Source: Leptodactylus fallax
Taxonomy: Eukaryota; Chordata; Amphibia; Anura; Leptodactylidae
Direction: 5' to 3'
Length of the DNA: 64,000 bases
Assembly (NCBI GenBank): GCA_947044405.1
Contig: CAMRHE010000018.1
Location: forward strand, 5,589,501 to 5,653,500
The position numbers were made by a program, and so were the translations under genes. The notes beneath the pieces are model-generated. The model was not told the origin of the DNA. It did not search any database and saw only the letters and a list, made by a program, of their open reading frames with translations. Numbering within the stretch: position 1 is the stretch's first letter; the number at the start of each line of letters is the position of its first letter. Below are positions 21,079 to 31,117 of this stretch, one piece after another.

Positions 21079-22987
21079 TCATCTCCATGAGTTGGGAAAA
21101 CCAAGCTCTTTTTGGCCAGAATGGAATGATGGCTATCACAGAGACTTGGTCCTGTCTGATTTTCATCAATACCTTCGGTATTATTGGAATTGGAGGGAAG
21201 ATGTATGCCAGCCTGGACCTCCAAGGGATGGACAGGGCATCCACTGCCAAGGGATTGTCCTCCTGGTAAAGGGAACAGAACGTCTCCACCTTGGCGTTGA
21301 GTCGGGTTGCCATGAGGTCTATTTCTGGAAGACCCCACTTCAGGGTAATCTGATGAAAGACTTCTGGATTGAGTGACCATTCTCCTGATACGGCATGACC
21401 CCGACTCAACCGATCCGCTACTATGTTCAGGGAGCCCTTGATGTGAACTGCGGATAAATGGGTTAGATTTTTCTCTGCCCATGTAAATATCAGATCTGCC
21501 TCCCTGAGGAGGGTTGGTGATCTGGTGCCTCCCTGTCTGTTCACGTACAGCACTGTGGTCATGTTGTCTGACCGGATTTTGACTGCTCTTCCCTTGAGAA
21601 GAGGCGAGAGATGGAGTAAGGCACGATATACAGCTCTGAGCTCCTTCCAGTTGGACGAGGTCCTTCTTTCTGGAGCGCTCCAGACTCCCTTTATGGAGTT
21701 TTCGTCCAAATGGGCTCCCCATCCCGAGAGGGATGCATCTGTAGTCAACAGGGTCCAAGAAGGTTGGACCGTGGACCTTCCGTCTTTCAGGTGCAACCAC
21801 CACTTGAGGGAAAGACGGATCCTGGGGGAGAGTCGAATCTTCTTGCTGAGTGTAAGAAGGGAGCGATCCCAAGCCTCTAGTAACTCCTTCTGGAGGGGAC
21901 GTAAGTGCCACAAAGCCCATGGGACTGCCTCCACTGAGGAAGACATCAAGCCCAGGATCTTCATCAATGTTCTGATGGAGGCTATCGGCTTTTTGAAGAG
22001 GTGCCGGACTGCACCGACCAGTTTCTCCTTCCTTGCTGGTGTCAAGGAGACCTGCAGGCGGACTGAATCCAGGAAGTAGCCGAGGAACTTCCTTCGGGTT
22101 GAAGGGATCGTTACCGACTTCTCCCAGTTTATAAGCCATCCCAGACTCTGAAACAGGGACACGGCTGTCTGTAGATGCTGGAGCAGAACAGACTCTGACT
22201 GGGCTTTTATCAACCAGTCGTCTAGATAAGGCACCACGAATATCCCCTGAAGTCTGAGGGCGGCCGCTATAGGAGCCACTACCTTTGTAAAGGTGTGGGG
22301 AGCAGAGGAGATCCCGAAGGGTAGTGCTGTGAACTGAAAATGCTTCGTGTGGCCGGAAACTACTACGGCAATCCTTAGAAACCTTCTGTGTGGAGGATAA
22401 ATAGGAATATGCAAATAGGCGTCTTTTAGATCCAAAGTCACGAAAACATCGCCTTGGAGGAGAAAAGTGGTGACAGACTTTATGGTTTCCATACGGAAGT
22501 GCTTCTTTTTGATGAAGCGGTTGAGGTACCTTAAGTCTATGACCATTCTCCACTTGTCTGCCGGTTTTGGTACCAGGAAGACGGGAGAATAGACACCGGA
22601 TCCTTCTTCTAGAGAAGGGACTTCCTCCAGAGCTCCCTTGTGAATGTACTCTCGGATGGAGCATTCCAATGTAGTCTGCTGCATTATAGGCAGGCTGCGA
22701 GTTAACACAAACCGATCCTGAGGAGGATGGAGGAACTCGATTGCATATCCTTTTTGGATTACCTGCAGGACCCATGGGTCTTGAATTTTTTCCTGCCAGC
22801 AGTTGAAAAAATGGGGGAGACGACCCCCGACAGGAATCTCGGCCACAGGAAGACTGCTCCTGATGTCAAAAGCTAGGCTTCTCCTTTTTATCATCAGACT
22901 TCGGGAATCTCCGGACGGCGCCTCTAGAGGAATATCTAGAGCCTCTTTGGGACTGCCGTCCACGACGAGGCGGATAGCCTCTATCAC
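21020..22987 (-). CDS. DIRS reverse transcriptase / RNase H
   Basis: It copies element RNA to DNA and degrades the RNA strand. A 655-codon open frame, counted from a GTG at 22,985-22,987, is probably entered from the gag frame upstream by a +1 shift, since the two overlap by about 120 nt. RT blocks are 'KWRMVIDLRYLN' near 145-156, 'TLDLKDAYLHIPI' near 184-196 (first catalytic Asp), 'LPFGISSAP' near 222-230, and YLDD at 254-257. RNase H shows TTDAS (415-419), the Glu of WKEL (447-450), the Asp of RSDN (472-475), and a late 'VADRLSRG'. The C-terminal block 'DLMATRLNAK' to 'PFWPKRAWF' is characteristic of DIRS-type proteins. No internal stop. Confidence 0.9.
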   Translation of the reverse strand: MIEAIRLVVDGSPKEALDIPLEAPSGDSRSLMIKRRSLAFDIRSSLPVAEIPVGGRLPHFFNCWQEKIQDPWVLQVIQKGYAIEFLHPPQDRFVLTRSLPIMQQTTLECSIREYIHKGALEEVPSLEEGSGVYSPVFLVPKPADKWRMVIDLRYLNRFIKKKHFRMETIKSVTTFLLQGDVFVTLDLKDAYLHIPIYPPHRRFLRIAVVVSGHTKHFQFTALPFGISSAPHTFTKVVAPIAAALRLQGIFVVPYLDDWLIKAQSESVLLQHLQTAVSLFQSLGWLINWEKSVTIPSTRRKFLGYFLDSVRLQVSLTPARKEKLVGAVRHLFKKPIASIRTLMKILGLMSSSVEAVPWALWHLRPLQKELLEAWDRSLLTLSKKIRLSPRIRLSLKWWLHLKDGRSTVQPSWTLLTTDASLSGWGAHLDENSIKGVWSAPERRTSSNWKELRAVYRALLHLSPLLKGRAVKIRSDNMTTVLYVNRQGGTRSPTLLREADLIFTWAEKNLTHLSAVHIKGSLNIVADRLSRGHAVSGEWSLNPEVFHQITLKWGLPEIDLMATRLNAKVETFCSLYQEDNPLAVDALSIPWRSRLAYIFPPIPIIPKVLMKIRQDQVSVIAIIPFWPKRAWFSQLMEMSRGIYWRLPPSRTWFPKDL

Positions 22988-23177
22988 GGCCAGAATTAGA
23001 TCTACCTCTAAAGGCCTGGGGTAAAGTTTTACCCTTCCTATCAGCCAAGCCCTCCAGGATCTCGTCTAGGGCACTGCCAAAGACTCTACCTGGCTCAAAG
23101 GGTAATGCGCACAAATTATATTTTGAGGGGAAATCAGCTCTCCAGGGTTTTAACCATAGAGGTCTTCTTGCTGCCAT
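22866..23177 (-). pseudogene. DIRS gag remnant (C-terminal part)
   Basis: A 103-codon frame from ATG 23,175-23,177, with an upstream in-frame stop at 23,202-23,204. It holds a basic Gly/Arg-rich tail ('GRSNSGRDRGYPPRRGRQS'), the usual gag C-terminus of DIRS elements, which binds RNA. DIRS gag proteins are normally several hundred residues long, and no such region exists between here and the right terminal repeat. A deletion removed most of gag. The frame overlaps the RT frame. Confidence 0.7.
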
Positions 23178-23603
23178 AATGGAACATAGAGGAGCATAAG
23201 CCTAAGCCAGAGGCTCCACATACAAGCAGCAAAAAACAAATCTATATTTTGCCATTAAAATTCCAATTTTCAAACTTACCGCACTTTTCCGAGAAAATCG
23301 GAAGTAGGCCGCGGTGGTGCGCAAAGGCTTCCTTCCCCGGGGAACACGGGACCGAAAAAAAGGTTCCGGCCGAAGAGGTTCCCCGCTTACTTCCGGGATC
23401 GCGCTGCCTGCAGAGCGATGAGCCGGGTAACGCTGCGCTGTGGGGCGGAAAAAGGCCCGAAGGACCGGAGGATCTTAGGAACGTAGGAAAGGACCAAGGT
23501 ACCCCCAAAAGGTAAGCCAGGAGCTTTTTTAGGAAAAAAAAACCCTAGCAACGGGAGGTCACCAGAGACCTCCGTCCACCTGTCCCACACAGGACAGAAA
23601 AAA
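23178..23603 (-). other. DIRS 5' leader region, GC-richer than surroundings
   Basis: Between the right terminal repeat and the gag remnant on the minus strand. It contains a sequence matching a splice-donor consensus (GTGCGGTAAGTTTG) near 23,270-23,285 and several GC-rich stretches (23,310-23,420), unlike the AT-rich flanks. Short frames here have no recognisable domain. It may be an untranslated leader left next to the gag deletion. Confidence 0.45.
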
Positions 23604-23735
23604 ACACAGTGGAGGGAGGTCTCAGGTGTCCTCTTATAGGGCTAGTAGGAGGCACCTTAAATTTGGTGCTAATTATAGGTTCCACTGTCCTAAACAACAC
23701 ACAGGGGCAGAGATACCCCATATTGTGCTGCTGTC
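23604..23735 (-). repeat. DIRS right inverted terminal repeat
   Basis: Inverse complement of 19,658-19,789, 132 bp on each side. The outer extension GGACGTAAGGGGAAT (ending 23,750) differs from the left outer extension, as expected for split DIRS ends. Confidence 0.92.
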
Positions 23736-23750
23736 GGACGTAAGGGGAAT

Positions 23751-25402
23751 CTGCAGTTTGGGTACACAGTAGGGCACAAAAGGGAAAGAGCGCTATGTGG
23801 CTTTTGGAGTGCAGATTCAGATGTTTGGTATCTGGACGGCATGTCATGTTTGCAGAGCCTCTAATGTACCAGAAAAGTGGAATCTCCTAAGGAGTGACCC
23901 CATTTTGAAAACTGCACCCCTCAAAGAATTTATCAGAGGGTGTAATAAGCACTAGTATACCAGACGTGAATGCACAGCGGATGGTGAAGAGTGAATAGGT
24001 AAGCTGTGCGGAGTACATGGGGGACACGAAATTCCCTACTATATCCCCAGTAGCTCCTATGATTGGGGGAGGGGGTCACTTTGGGGGTCACTTCTGGTTT
24101 ATTATCCCTTGTAAGCTCTAAATCTGATATACTCTCGCACAGCTTATACATTCCATCCCTGCCGCAGCCAGTTGTGTTCTAATGATTTGGTGATTTTTGG
24201 GGTTTTTGTCTTCACATTGTACAAGCTATATTCTTTATTTTTCGGATGATGTAGCCATATGAGGGCTGATTTTTTGCAGTATGATATGCATTTTTTAATG
24301 ACACCATTTTTTGGGGTGTCTATGGCTTATTGAATAACTTATATTAACTCTTTCTGGGTGGATTAAAAAAAAAAAAATCAATTCTGGAATTGGTTTTTAC
24401 CTTTTAATTTTTTTGCCGTGTGGCGTACAGCATAAGTCACATGTTACCTTTATTCTGCAGGTCGGTACGATTATGGCGATACCTCATTTATATTGTATTT
24501 TTATGCGTTACTAATTCTGCAGAACAAAAACCCATTTGTGGACATAAATCAATTGTTTTTGCATCACCATCTCCTAAAAGCCTTACATTTTTATTTTTCG
24601 GTTGACAGACTTGGTTTAGGGCTTATTTTTTGCGGGAGGACATGCGCTTTTTATTGGTATTGTTTTGAGGTACATATGAGTTTTTGATCACTTTTTATAG
24701 TATTTTTTTGTAAGCGAGATAGTCAAAAATCATTACTTCCAGCGTTTTTTTTCCGTTTTTTTTTTCGATGTTCACCGTTTATGTTAAATATTGTTTCAGC
24801 TTTATTGTACAGGTTGTTACGGACGCGGCGATACCAAATATGTGTTGTTTTTATAAATTTTTTATTTTTTTTTAGAATTCATTTTATATAGGAAAAGGGA
24901 TTTTTGGGGGCTTTATAACTTTATTAATTTTTTTTTTACACACTTTATTTATTTTTTTAACTTTTTTTTTACATTTTTAACTTTTCCTATAAGGACACCT
25001 GAGCCAGCGATGCTCAGATCCTCGCTCAGTATTATAGACTGCAATACACGAGCATACTCTTGTATTGCAGTCTATACAAGAATGTCAGCCGATGTAGACG
25101 CATCGGCTGACTTCTTCACATCCCGGCAGGATCAGCCAGGTAGTGGGGGCTTCAGGTAGCCTGGGGTCACTGGCCAGACCCCGGGCTACAGAAAATAGAC
25201 ATCGGCAACCCCCGATCTCGCCGCGGGGGTTGCCGGTGGGGACGGTAACATGGCGGAACCCCTTGGATGCCGCGGTCATGTTTGACCGTGGCTTCCAAAG
25301 GGTTAAAACCTCCAATCGGAACTAAATTCCGACCGGGGGTTATGGAGCAGGGTGTTAGATGTCAGTTACAGCTAACACCCGCTCCCGATCCCGGTCACAG
25401 GT
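23751..25402. repeat. Right part of the large repeat, after the DIRS insertion
   Basis: Resumes with CTGCAGTTTGGGTACACAG and the phrases 'GAAAGAGCGCTATGTGG' and 'TGCAGAGCCTCTAATGTACC' in the forward orientation. It then continues into T-rich non-coding DNA ('GATTATGGCGATACC', 'TTTTTTGCGGGAGGAC') and the hairpin cluster at 25,033-25,380. No gene. Confidence 0.6.
25033..25380. repeat. Cluster of seven consecutive hairpins
   Basis: Stem pairs in order: 25,033-25,052/25,057-25,076 (TATAGACTGCAATACACGAG, one mismatch); 25,084-25,094/25,101-25,111 (GTCAGCCGATG, perfect); 25,156-25,168/25,177-25,189 (GTAGCCTGGGGTC, one mismatch); 25,203-25,214/25,224-25,235 (CGGCAACCCCCG, perfect); about 25,257-25,278/25,283-25,304 (22-bp stem, three mismatches); about 25,306-25,319/25,328-25,341 (imperfect); 25,350-25,358/25,372-25,380 (GGGTGTTAG, perfect). 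They lie just inside the right 92-bp repeat. Confidence 0.8.
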
Positions 25403-25494
25403 TGTGTGTTCAGTCAAATTTTATTTTTTATATTATTAAAAGTTATGTTTTATTTATAAAATGTTATGAAAAGAGACCCTCTTAAACTTTCTAG
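25403..25494 (-). repeat. Right 92-bp terminal inverted repeat
   Basis: Inverse complement of 12,719-12,810 with one mismatch. Ends ...AAACTTTCTAG. Confidence 0.85.
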
Positions 25495-25993
25495 GTCCTA
25501 TTTCAACCTTTCCTGCCACAGTCACTTTTCATTATGGCATTTGCTTTATTTACTCCCTGCCTTCCAAAAACCATAGCTTTTAATTCTTTTATTTTTTCAA
25601 TTCACAACATATGTGGGGCTTAATTTTTCTCATATAAGGGTTTACTTTTTGCCCGACGAAGTGTTATCATGACACCAGTTGTTGCCATACAACTATAATC
25701 TCATCACCTATCAATCCCCTCCTGATCTTTCATCCCTCCCTTGACACTTGGCAATTAGGCATTCACACCAGGCGTTTTTGGCATCGTTTTGAGCATTTTA
25801 AATACAGTTGTCATGTTGTGTTTTACTTTTATGCACTCTACTTGATATGAGCGCTCTGTTCCCTCCTACAGTTGCCTTATCTGTGTACTTTCAGCCTATA
25901 TATGAGCCTAAAAAAGCTTTTCCTAACCTATAATGTCCCATAAACCACATGAGTAATTAAACCAGCCAAAGAAATCAGTTTATAGAGACTCGA
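25495..25993. other. Intergenic, repeat-like T-rich DNA
   Basis: 'ACTCCCTGCCTTCCAAAAACC' style sequence at 25,550 resembles the start of the TTAA element at 50,775 ('ACTCCCTGCCTCCCAAACC'), so this is probably a fragment of that family. No gene. Confidence 0.45.
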
Positions 25994-25995
25994 TA

Positions 25996-27587
25996 CAGTG
26001 GGGAAAAAAAGTATTTAGTCAGCCACCAATTGTGCAAGTTCTCCCACTTATAAAGATGAGAGAGGCCTGTAATTTACATCATAGGTAGACCTCAACTGTG
26101 AGAGACAAAATGAGAAAACAAATCCAGAAAATCACATTGTCTGATTTTTACAGAATTTATTTGCAAATTATGGTGGAAAATAAGTACTTGGTCAAAAACA
26201 AAAGTTCATCTCAATACTTTGTTATATATCCTTTGTTGCCAAAGACAGAGGTCATATGTTTTCTGTAAGTCTTCACAAGGTTGGCACACATTGTTGCTGG
26301 TATGTTGGCCCATTCCTCCATGCAGATCTCCTCTAGAGCAGTGATGTTTTGGGGCTGTCGCTGGGCAACACGGACTTTCAACTTCCTCCAAAGGTTTTCT
26401 ATGGGGTTGAGATCTGGAGATTAGCTAGGCCACTCCAGGACCTTGAAATGCTTTTTACGAAGCCACTACTTCATTGCCCTGGCGGTGTGCTTGGGATCAT
26501 TGTCATGCTGAAAGACCCAGCCACGTTTCATCTTCAATGCCCTTGCTGATGGAAGGAGGTTTGCACTCAAAATCTCACGATACATGGCCCCATTCATTCT
26601 TTCATGTACACGGATCAGTCGTCCTGGTCCCTTTGCAGAGAAACAGCCCCAAAGCATGATGTTGCCACCCCTATGCTTCACAGTAGGTATGGTGTTCTTT
26701 GGATGCAACTCAGCATTCACTCTCCTCCAAACACGACGAGTTGTGTTTCTACCAAACAGTTCTACTTTGGTTTCAGCTGACCATATGACATTCTCCCAAT
26801 ACTCTTCTGGAACATCTAAATGCTCTCTAGCAAACTTCAGACGGGCCCGGATATGTACTGGCTTAATCAGGGGGACACGTCTGGCAATGCAGGATCTGAG
26901 TCCCTGGCGGCGTAGTGTGTTACTGACGGTAGCCTTTGTTACGTTAGTCCCAGCTTTCTGCAGGTCATTCACTAGGTCCCCCCGTGTGGTTCTGGGATTT
27001 TTGCTCACCGTTCTTGTGATCATTTTGACCCCATGGAGTGAAACCTTGCATCGAGGGAGATTATCAGTGGTCTTGTATGTCTTCCATTTTCTAATTATTG
27101 CTCCCACAGTTGATTTCTTCACACCAAGCTGCTTGCCTATTGCAGATTCAGTCTTCCCAGCCTGGTGCAGGTCTACAATTTTGTTTCTGGTGTCCTTCCA
27201 CAGCTCTTTGGTCTTCACCATAGTGGAGTTTGAAGTGTGACTGTTTGAGGTTGTGGACAGGTGTCTTTTATACTGATAACAATTTCAAACAGGTGCCGTT
27301 ACTACAGGTAATGAGTGGAGGACAGAGGAGCCTCTTAAAGAAGAAGTTACAGGTCTGTGAGAGCCAGAAATCTTGCTTGTTTGTTGGTGACCAAATACTT
27401 ATTTTCCACCATAATTTGCAAATAAATTCTTAAAAAATCAGACAATGTGATTTTCTAGATTTGTTTTCTCATTTTGTCTCTCATAGTCGAGGTCTACCTA
27501 TGATGTCAATTACAGGCCTCTCTCATCTTTTTAAGTGGGAGAACTTGCACAATTGGTGGCTGACTAAATACTTTTTTTTCCCCACTG
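25996..27587 (-). mobile_element. Tc1-like DD34E transposon, same family as 9,500
   Basis: 1,592 bp with ends CAGTGGGGAAAAAAAGTATT and ...TTTTCCCCACTG, flanked by TA (25,994-25,995 and 27,588-27,589). The inverted repeats are about 200 bp. It is near-identical to the element at 9,500-12,025 minus that element's LTR. The transposase carries two premature stops. Confidence 0.93.
26211..27221 (-). pseudogene. Tc1-like transposase (DD34E) with two stops
   Basis: From ATG at 27,219-27,221 the frame is open to a TAG at 26,466-26,468, where the sister copy has Glu (KEWL). A second stop, TAA at 26,421-26,423, lies in the [12 protein letters not shown] region. The total of 1,011 bases is a multiple of three, so there is no net frameshift. 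Motifs: helix-turn-helix near the start, '[13 protein letters not shown]' where the first catalytic Asp is replaced by Ala (SAET instead of SDET), '[11 protein letters not shown]', and 'SPDLNPIE' beyond the stops. Relative to the copy at 9,715 it lacks four codons in the 'LPRSG' region. Loss of the first Asp would by itself abolish catalysis. Confidence 0.9.
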
Positions 27588-27626
27588 TATATAGGAAAAT
27601 AGTAATCAAATTTATTATTTAAAATA

Positions 27627-29229
27627 CCTTCTCATTCCAAGAGTTTTCTGTATTTTCATGACTATAAAAATTGTAGATTCACACTGAAGGTATCAAAACT
27701 ATGAATTAACACATGTGGAATTATATACTTAACAAAAAAGTGTGAAACAACTGAAAATATGTCTTATATTCTAGGTTCTTCAAAGTAGCCACCTTTTGCT
27801 TTGATTACTGCTTTGCACACTCTTGGGATTCTCTTGATGAGCTTCAAGAGGTAGTCACCTGAAATGGTTTTCACTTCACAGGTGTGCCCTGTCAGGTTTA
27901 ATAAGTGGGATTTCTTGCCTTATAAATGGTGTTGGGACCATCAGTTGTGTTGTTCATAAGTCAGGTGGATACACAGCTGATAGTCCTACTGAGTGAGTGT
28001 TAAAATGTGTATTATGGCAAGAAAAAAGCAGCTAAGTAAAGAAAAACGAGTGGCCATCATTACTTTAAGAAATGAAGGTCAGTCAGTCCGAAAAATTGGG
28101 AAAACTTTGAAAGTGTCCCCAAGTGCAGTGGCCCAAACCATCAAGTGCTACAAAGAAACTGGCTCACATGAGGACCGCCCCAGGAAAGGAAGACCAAGAG
28201 TCACCTCTGCTGCGGAGGATAAGTTCATCCGAGTCACCAGCCTCAGAAATCGCAGGTTAACAGCAGCTCAGATTAGAGACCAGGTCAATGCCACACAGAG
28301 TTCTAGCAGCAGACACATCTCTACAACAACTGTTAAGAGGAGACTGTGTGCAGCAAGCCTTCATGGTAAAATAGCTGCTAGGAAACCACTGCTAAGGACA
28401 GGCAGCAAGCAGAAGAGACTTGTTTGGACTAAAGAACACAAGGAATGGACATTAGACCTGTGGAAATCTGTGCTTTGGTCTGATGAGTGTAAATTTGAGA
28501 TCTTTGATTCCAACCACCGTGTCTTTGTGCGACGCAGAAAAGGTGAACGAATGGACTCTACATGCCTGGTTCCCACCGTGAAGCATGGAGGAGGAGGTGT
28601 GATGGTGTGGGGATGCTTTGCTGGTGACACTGTTGGGGATTTATTCAAAATTGAAGGAATACTGAACCAGCATGGTTACCACAGCATCTTGCAGCGGCAT
28701 GCTATTCCATCCGGTTTGCATTTAGTTGGACCATCATTTATTTTTCAACAGGACAATGACCCCAAACACACCTCCAGACTGTGTAAGGGCTATTTGACCA
28801 AGAAGGAGAGTGATGGGGTGCTACGCCAGATGACCTGGCCTCCACAGTCACCAGACCTGAACCCAATCGAGATGGTTTGGAGTGTGCTGGACCACAGAGT
28901 GAAGACAAAAGGGCCCACAAGTGCTAAGCATCTCTGGGAACTCCTTCAAGACTGTTGGAAGACCATTTCAGGTGACTACCTCTTGAAGCTCATCAAGAGA
29001 ATGCCAAGAGTGTGCAAAGCAGTAATCAAAGCAAAAGGTGGCTACTTTGAAGAACCTAGAATATAAGACATATTTTCAGTTGTTTCACACTTTTTTGTTA
29101 AGTATATAATTCCACATGTGTTAATTCATAGTTTTGATGCCTTCAGTGTGAATCTACAATTTTTATAGTCATGAAAATACAGAAAACTCTTGAAATTAGA
29201 AGGTGTGTCCAAACTTTTGGTCTGTACTG
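27627..29229 (+). mobile_element. Tc1-like DD38E transposon, left end truncated
   Basis: Same family as 14,144-15,771 but in the opposite orientation. The right end is complete (...GGTCTGTACTG at 29,229, then TA). The left end starts at ACCTTCTCATTCC, so the outermost 25-26 bp (CAGTACAGACC... to GACAC) are missing. The retained left repeat (27,770-27,880) carries the inverse complement of the last 35 or so transposase codons. The transposase frame is intact. Without its outer left end this copy is unlikely to move. Confidence 0.92.
28014..29066 (+). CDS. Intact DD38E Tc1-like transposase (Intruder-type)
   Basis: A 350-codon frame. ATG 28,014 (MARKKQLSKEKR) is chosen over an upstream in-frame ATG at 27,993 because the family copies at 15,357 and 47,298 begin at the same MARK/MARKR motif. 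An N-terminal helix-turn-helix ('LRNEGQSVRKIGKTL') is followed by the GRPR linker (near residue 60) and a second DNA-binding helix region. The catalytic triad is Asp157 (WSDE), Asp247 (QQDNDPKH) and Glu286 (LNPIEMVW). The 38 residues between Asp247 and Glu286 place it in DD38E, not DD34E. The glycine-rich box 'KHGGGGVMVWGC' is present. No stop or frameshift. Two positions may matter: SDEC replaces SDES/SDET after the first Asp, and 'FDSN' replaces 'FGSN'. Confidence 0.92.
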   Translation: MARKKQLSKEKRVAIITLRNEGQSVRKIGKTLKVSPSAVAQTIKCYKETGSHEDRPRKGRPRVTSAAEDKFIRVTSLRNRRLTAAQIRDQVNATQSSSSRHISTTTVKRRLCAASLHGKIAARKPLLRTGSKQKRLVWTKEHKEWTLDLWKSVLWSDECKFEIFDSNHRVFVRRRKGERMDSTCLVPTVKHGGGGVMVWGCFAGDTVGDLFKIEGILNQHGYHSILQRHAIPSGLHLVGPSFIFQQDNDPKHTSRLCKGYLTKKESDGVLRQMTWPPQSPDLNPIEMVWSVLDHRVKTKGPTSAKHLWELLQDCWKTISGDYLLKLIKRMPRVCKAVIKAKGGYFEEPRI

Positions 29230-29231
29230 TA

Positions 29232-29470
29232 CATACTGTACATATATAGTTTATCAAAAAAATGTGTTAACAAGCACGCAGATGGAATACAGCATGTACG
29301 GTATACAGAACCTATCCCCCCAGGGAACATTAATCCTGCAATACAAGTAATCATATAACAGGAAAATAACGTAACCAGTAAATACAAAAATATAGGTACA
29401 TAGAATTATAACAGTGGCTCCCAGAACAAGCAATGCACAATAGACTCTATTGAGTTAAATATCCGAAGTA
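29232..29470. other. Spacer between two Tc1 elements
   Basis: Non-coding AT-rich sequence. Together with 27,590-27,626 and 31,118-31,400 it looks like one older repeat into which the Tc1 elements landed. No gene. Confidence 0.4.
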
Positions 29471-29472
29471 TA

Positions 29473-31115
<1,643 letters not shown>

Positions 31116-31117
31116 TA

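Larger units (their letters stand above)
19618..23750 (-). mobile_element. DIRS-type tyrosine-recombinase retrotransposon
   Basis: Split inverted terminal repeats of 132 bp (19,658-19,789 and 23,604-23,735) carry unmatched outer extensions. An internal complementary region (19,833-19,917) carries the complement of both outer ends joined together. The minus strand has, in order, a gag remnant, RT/RNase H and a tyrosine recombinase, with no integrase or protease. This layout defines DIRS elements, which replicate through a circular intermediate and insert by recombinase. The outer ends share AAT and there is no larger target duplication. About 4.1 kb remains; most of gag is missing. Confidence 0.95.
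12719..25494. mobile_element. Large composite bounded by 92-bp inverted repeats
   Basis: Positions 12,719-12,810 (CTAGAAAGTTTAAGAGGGTC...) are the reverse complement of 25,403-25,494 with one mismatch in 92 bases. The interior is one long non-coding repeat (16,206-19,617 plus 23,751-25,402), with two later insertions: the TTAA fold-back at 13,019-16,201 and the DIRS element at 19,618-23,750. Without them the host element is about 5.5 kb. The very ends read CTAG, which could be a target-site duplication or part of the repeat. No transposase was recognised, so it would be non-autonomous. Confidence 0.65.

Noticed and set aside
20931..22775. A 614-codon open frame on the minus strand overlapping the DIRS RT gene
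   Set aside because: It lies in another frame of the RT gene, has no domain, is Ser/Pro/Arg-rich as out-of-frame translations often are, and the true frame carries all RT and RNase H motifs.
25084..25111. A perfect 11-bp hairpin as a transcription terminator or riboswitch
   Set aside because: The setting is eukaryotic repeat DNA and the hairpin is one of a series of seven; a bacterial-type terminator does not apply.
26584..27240. A 218-codon plus-strand frame opposite the Tc1 transposase
   Set aside because: It is the antisense of a transposase. The sister copy at 11,172-11,483 shows only a broken counterpart, and there is no known domain.
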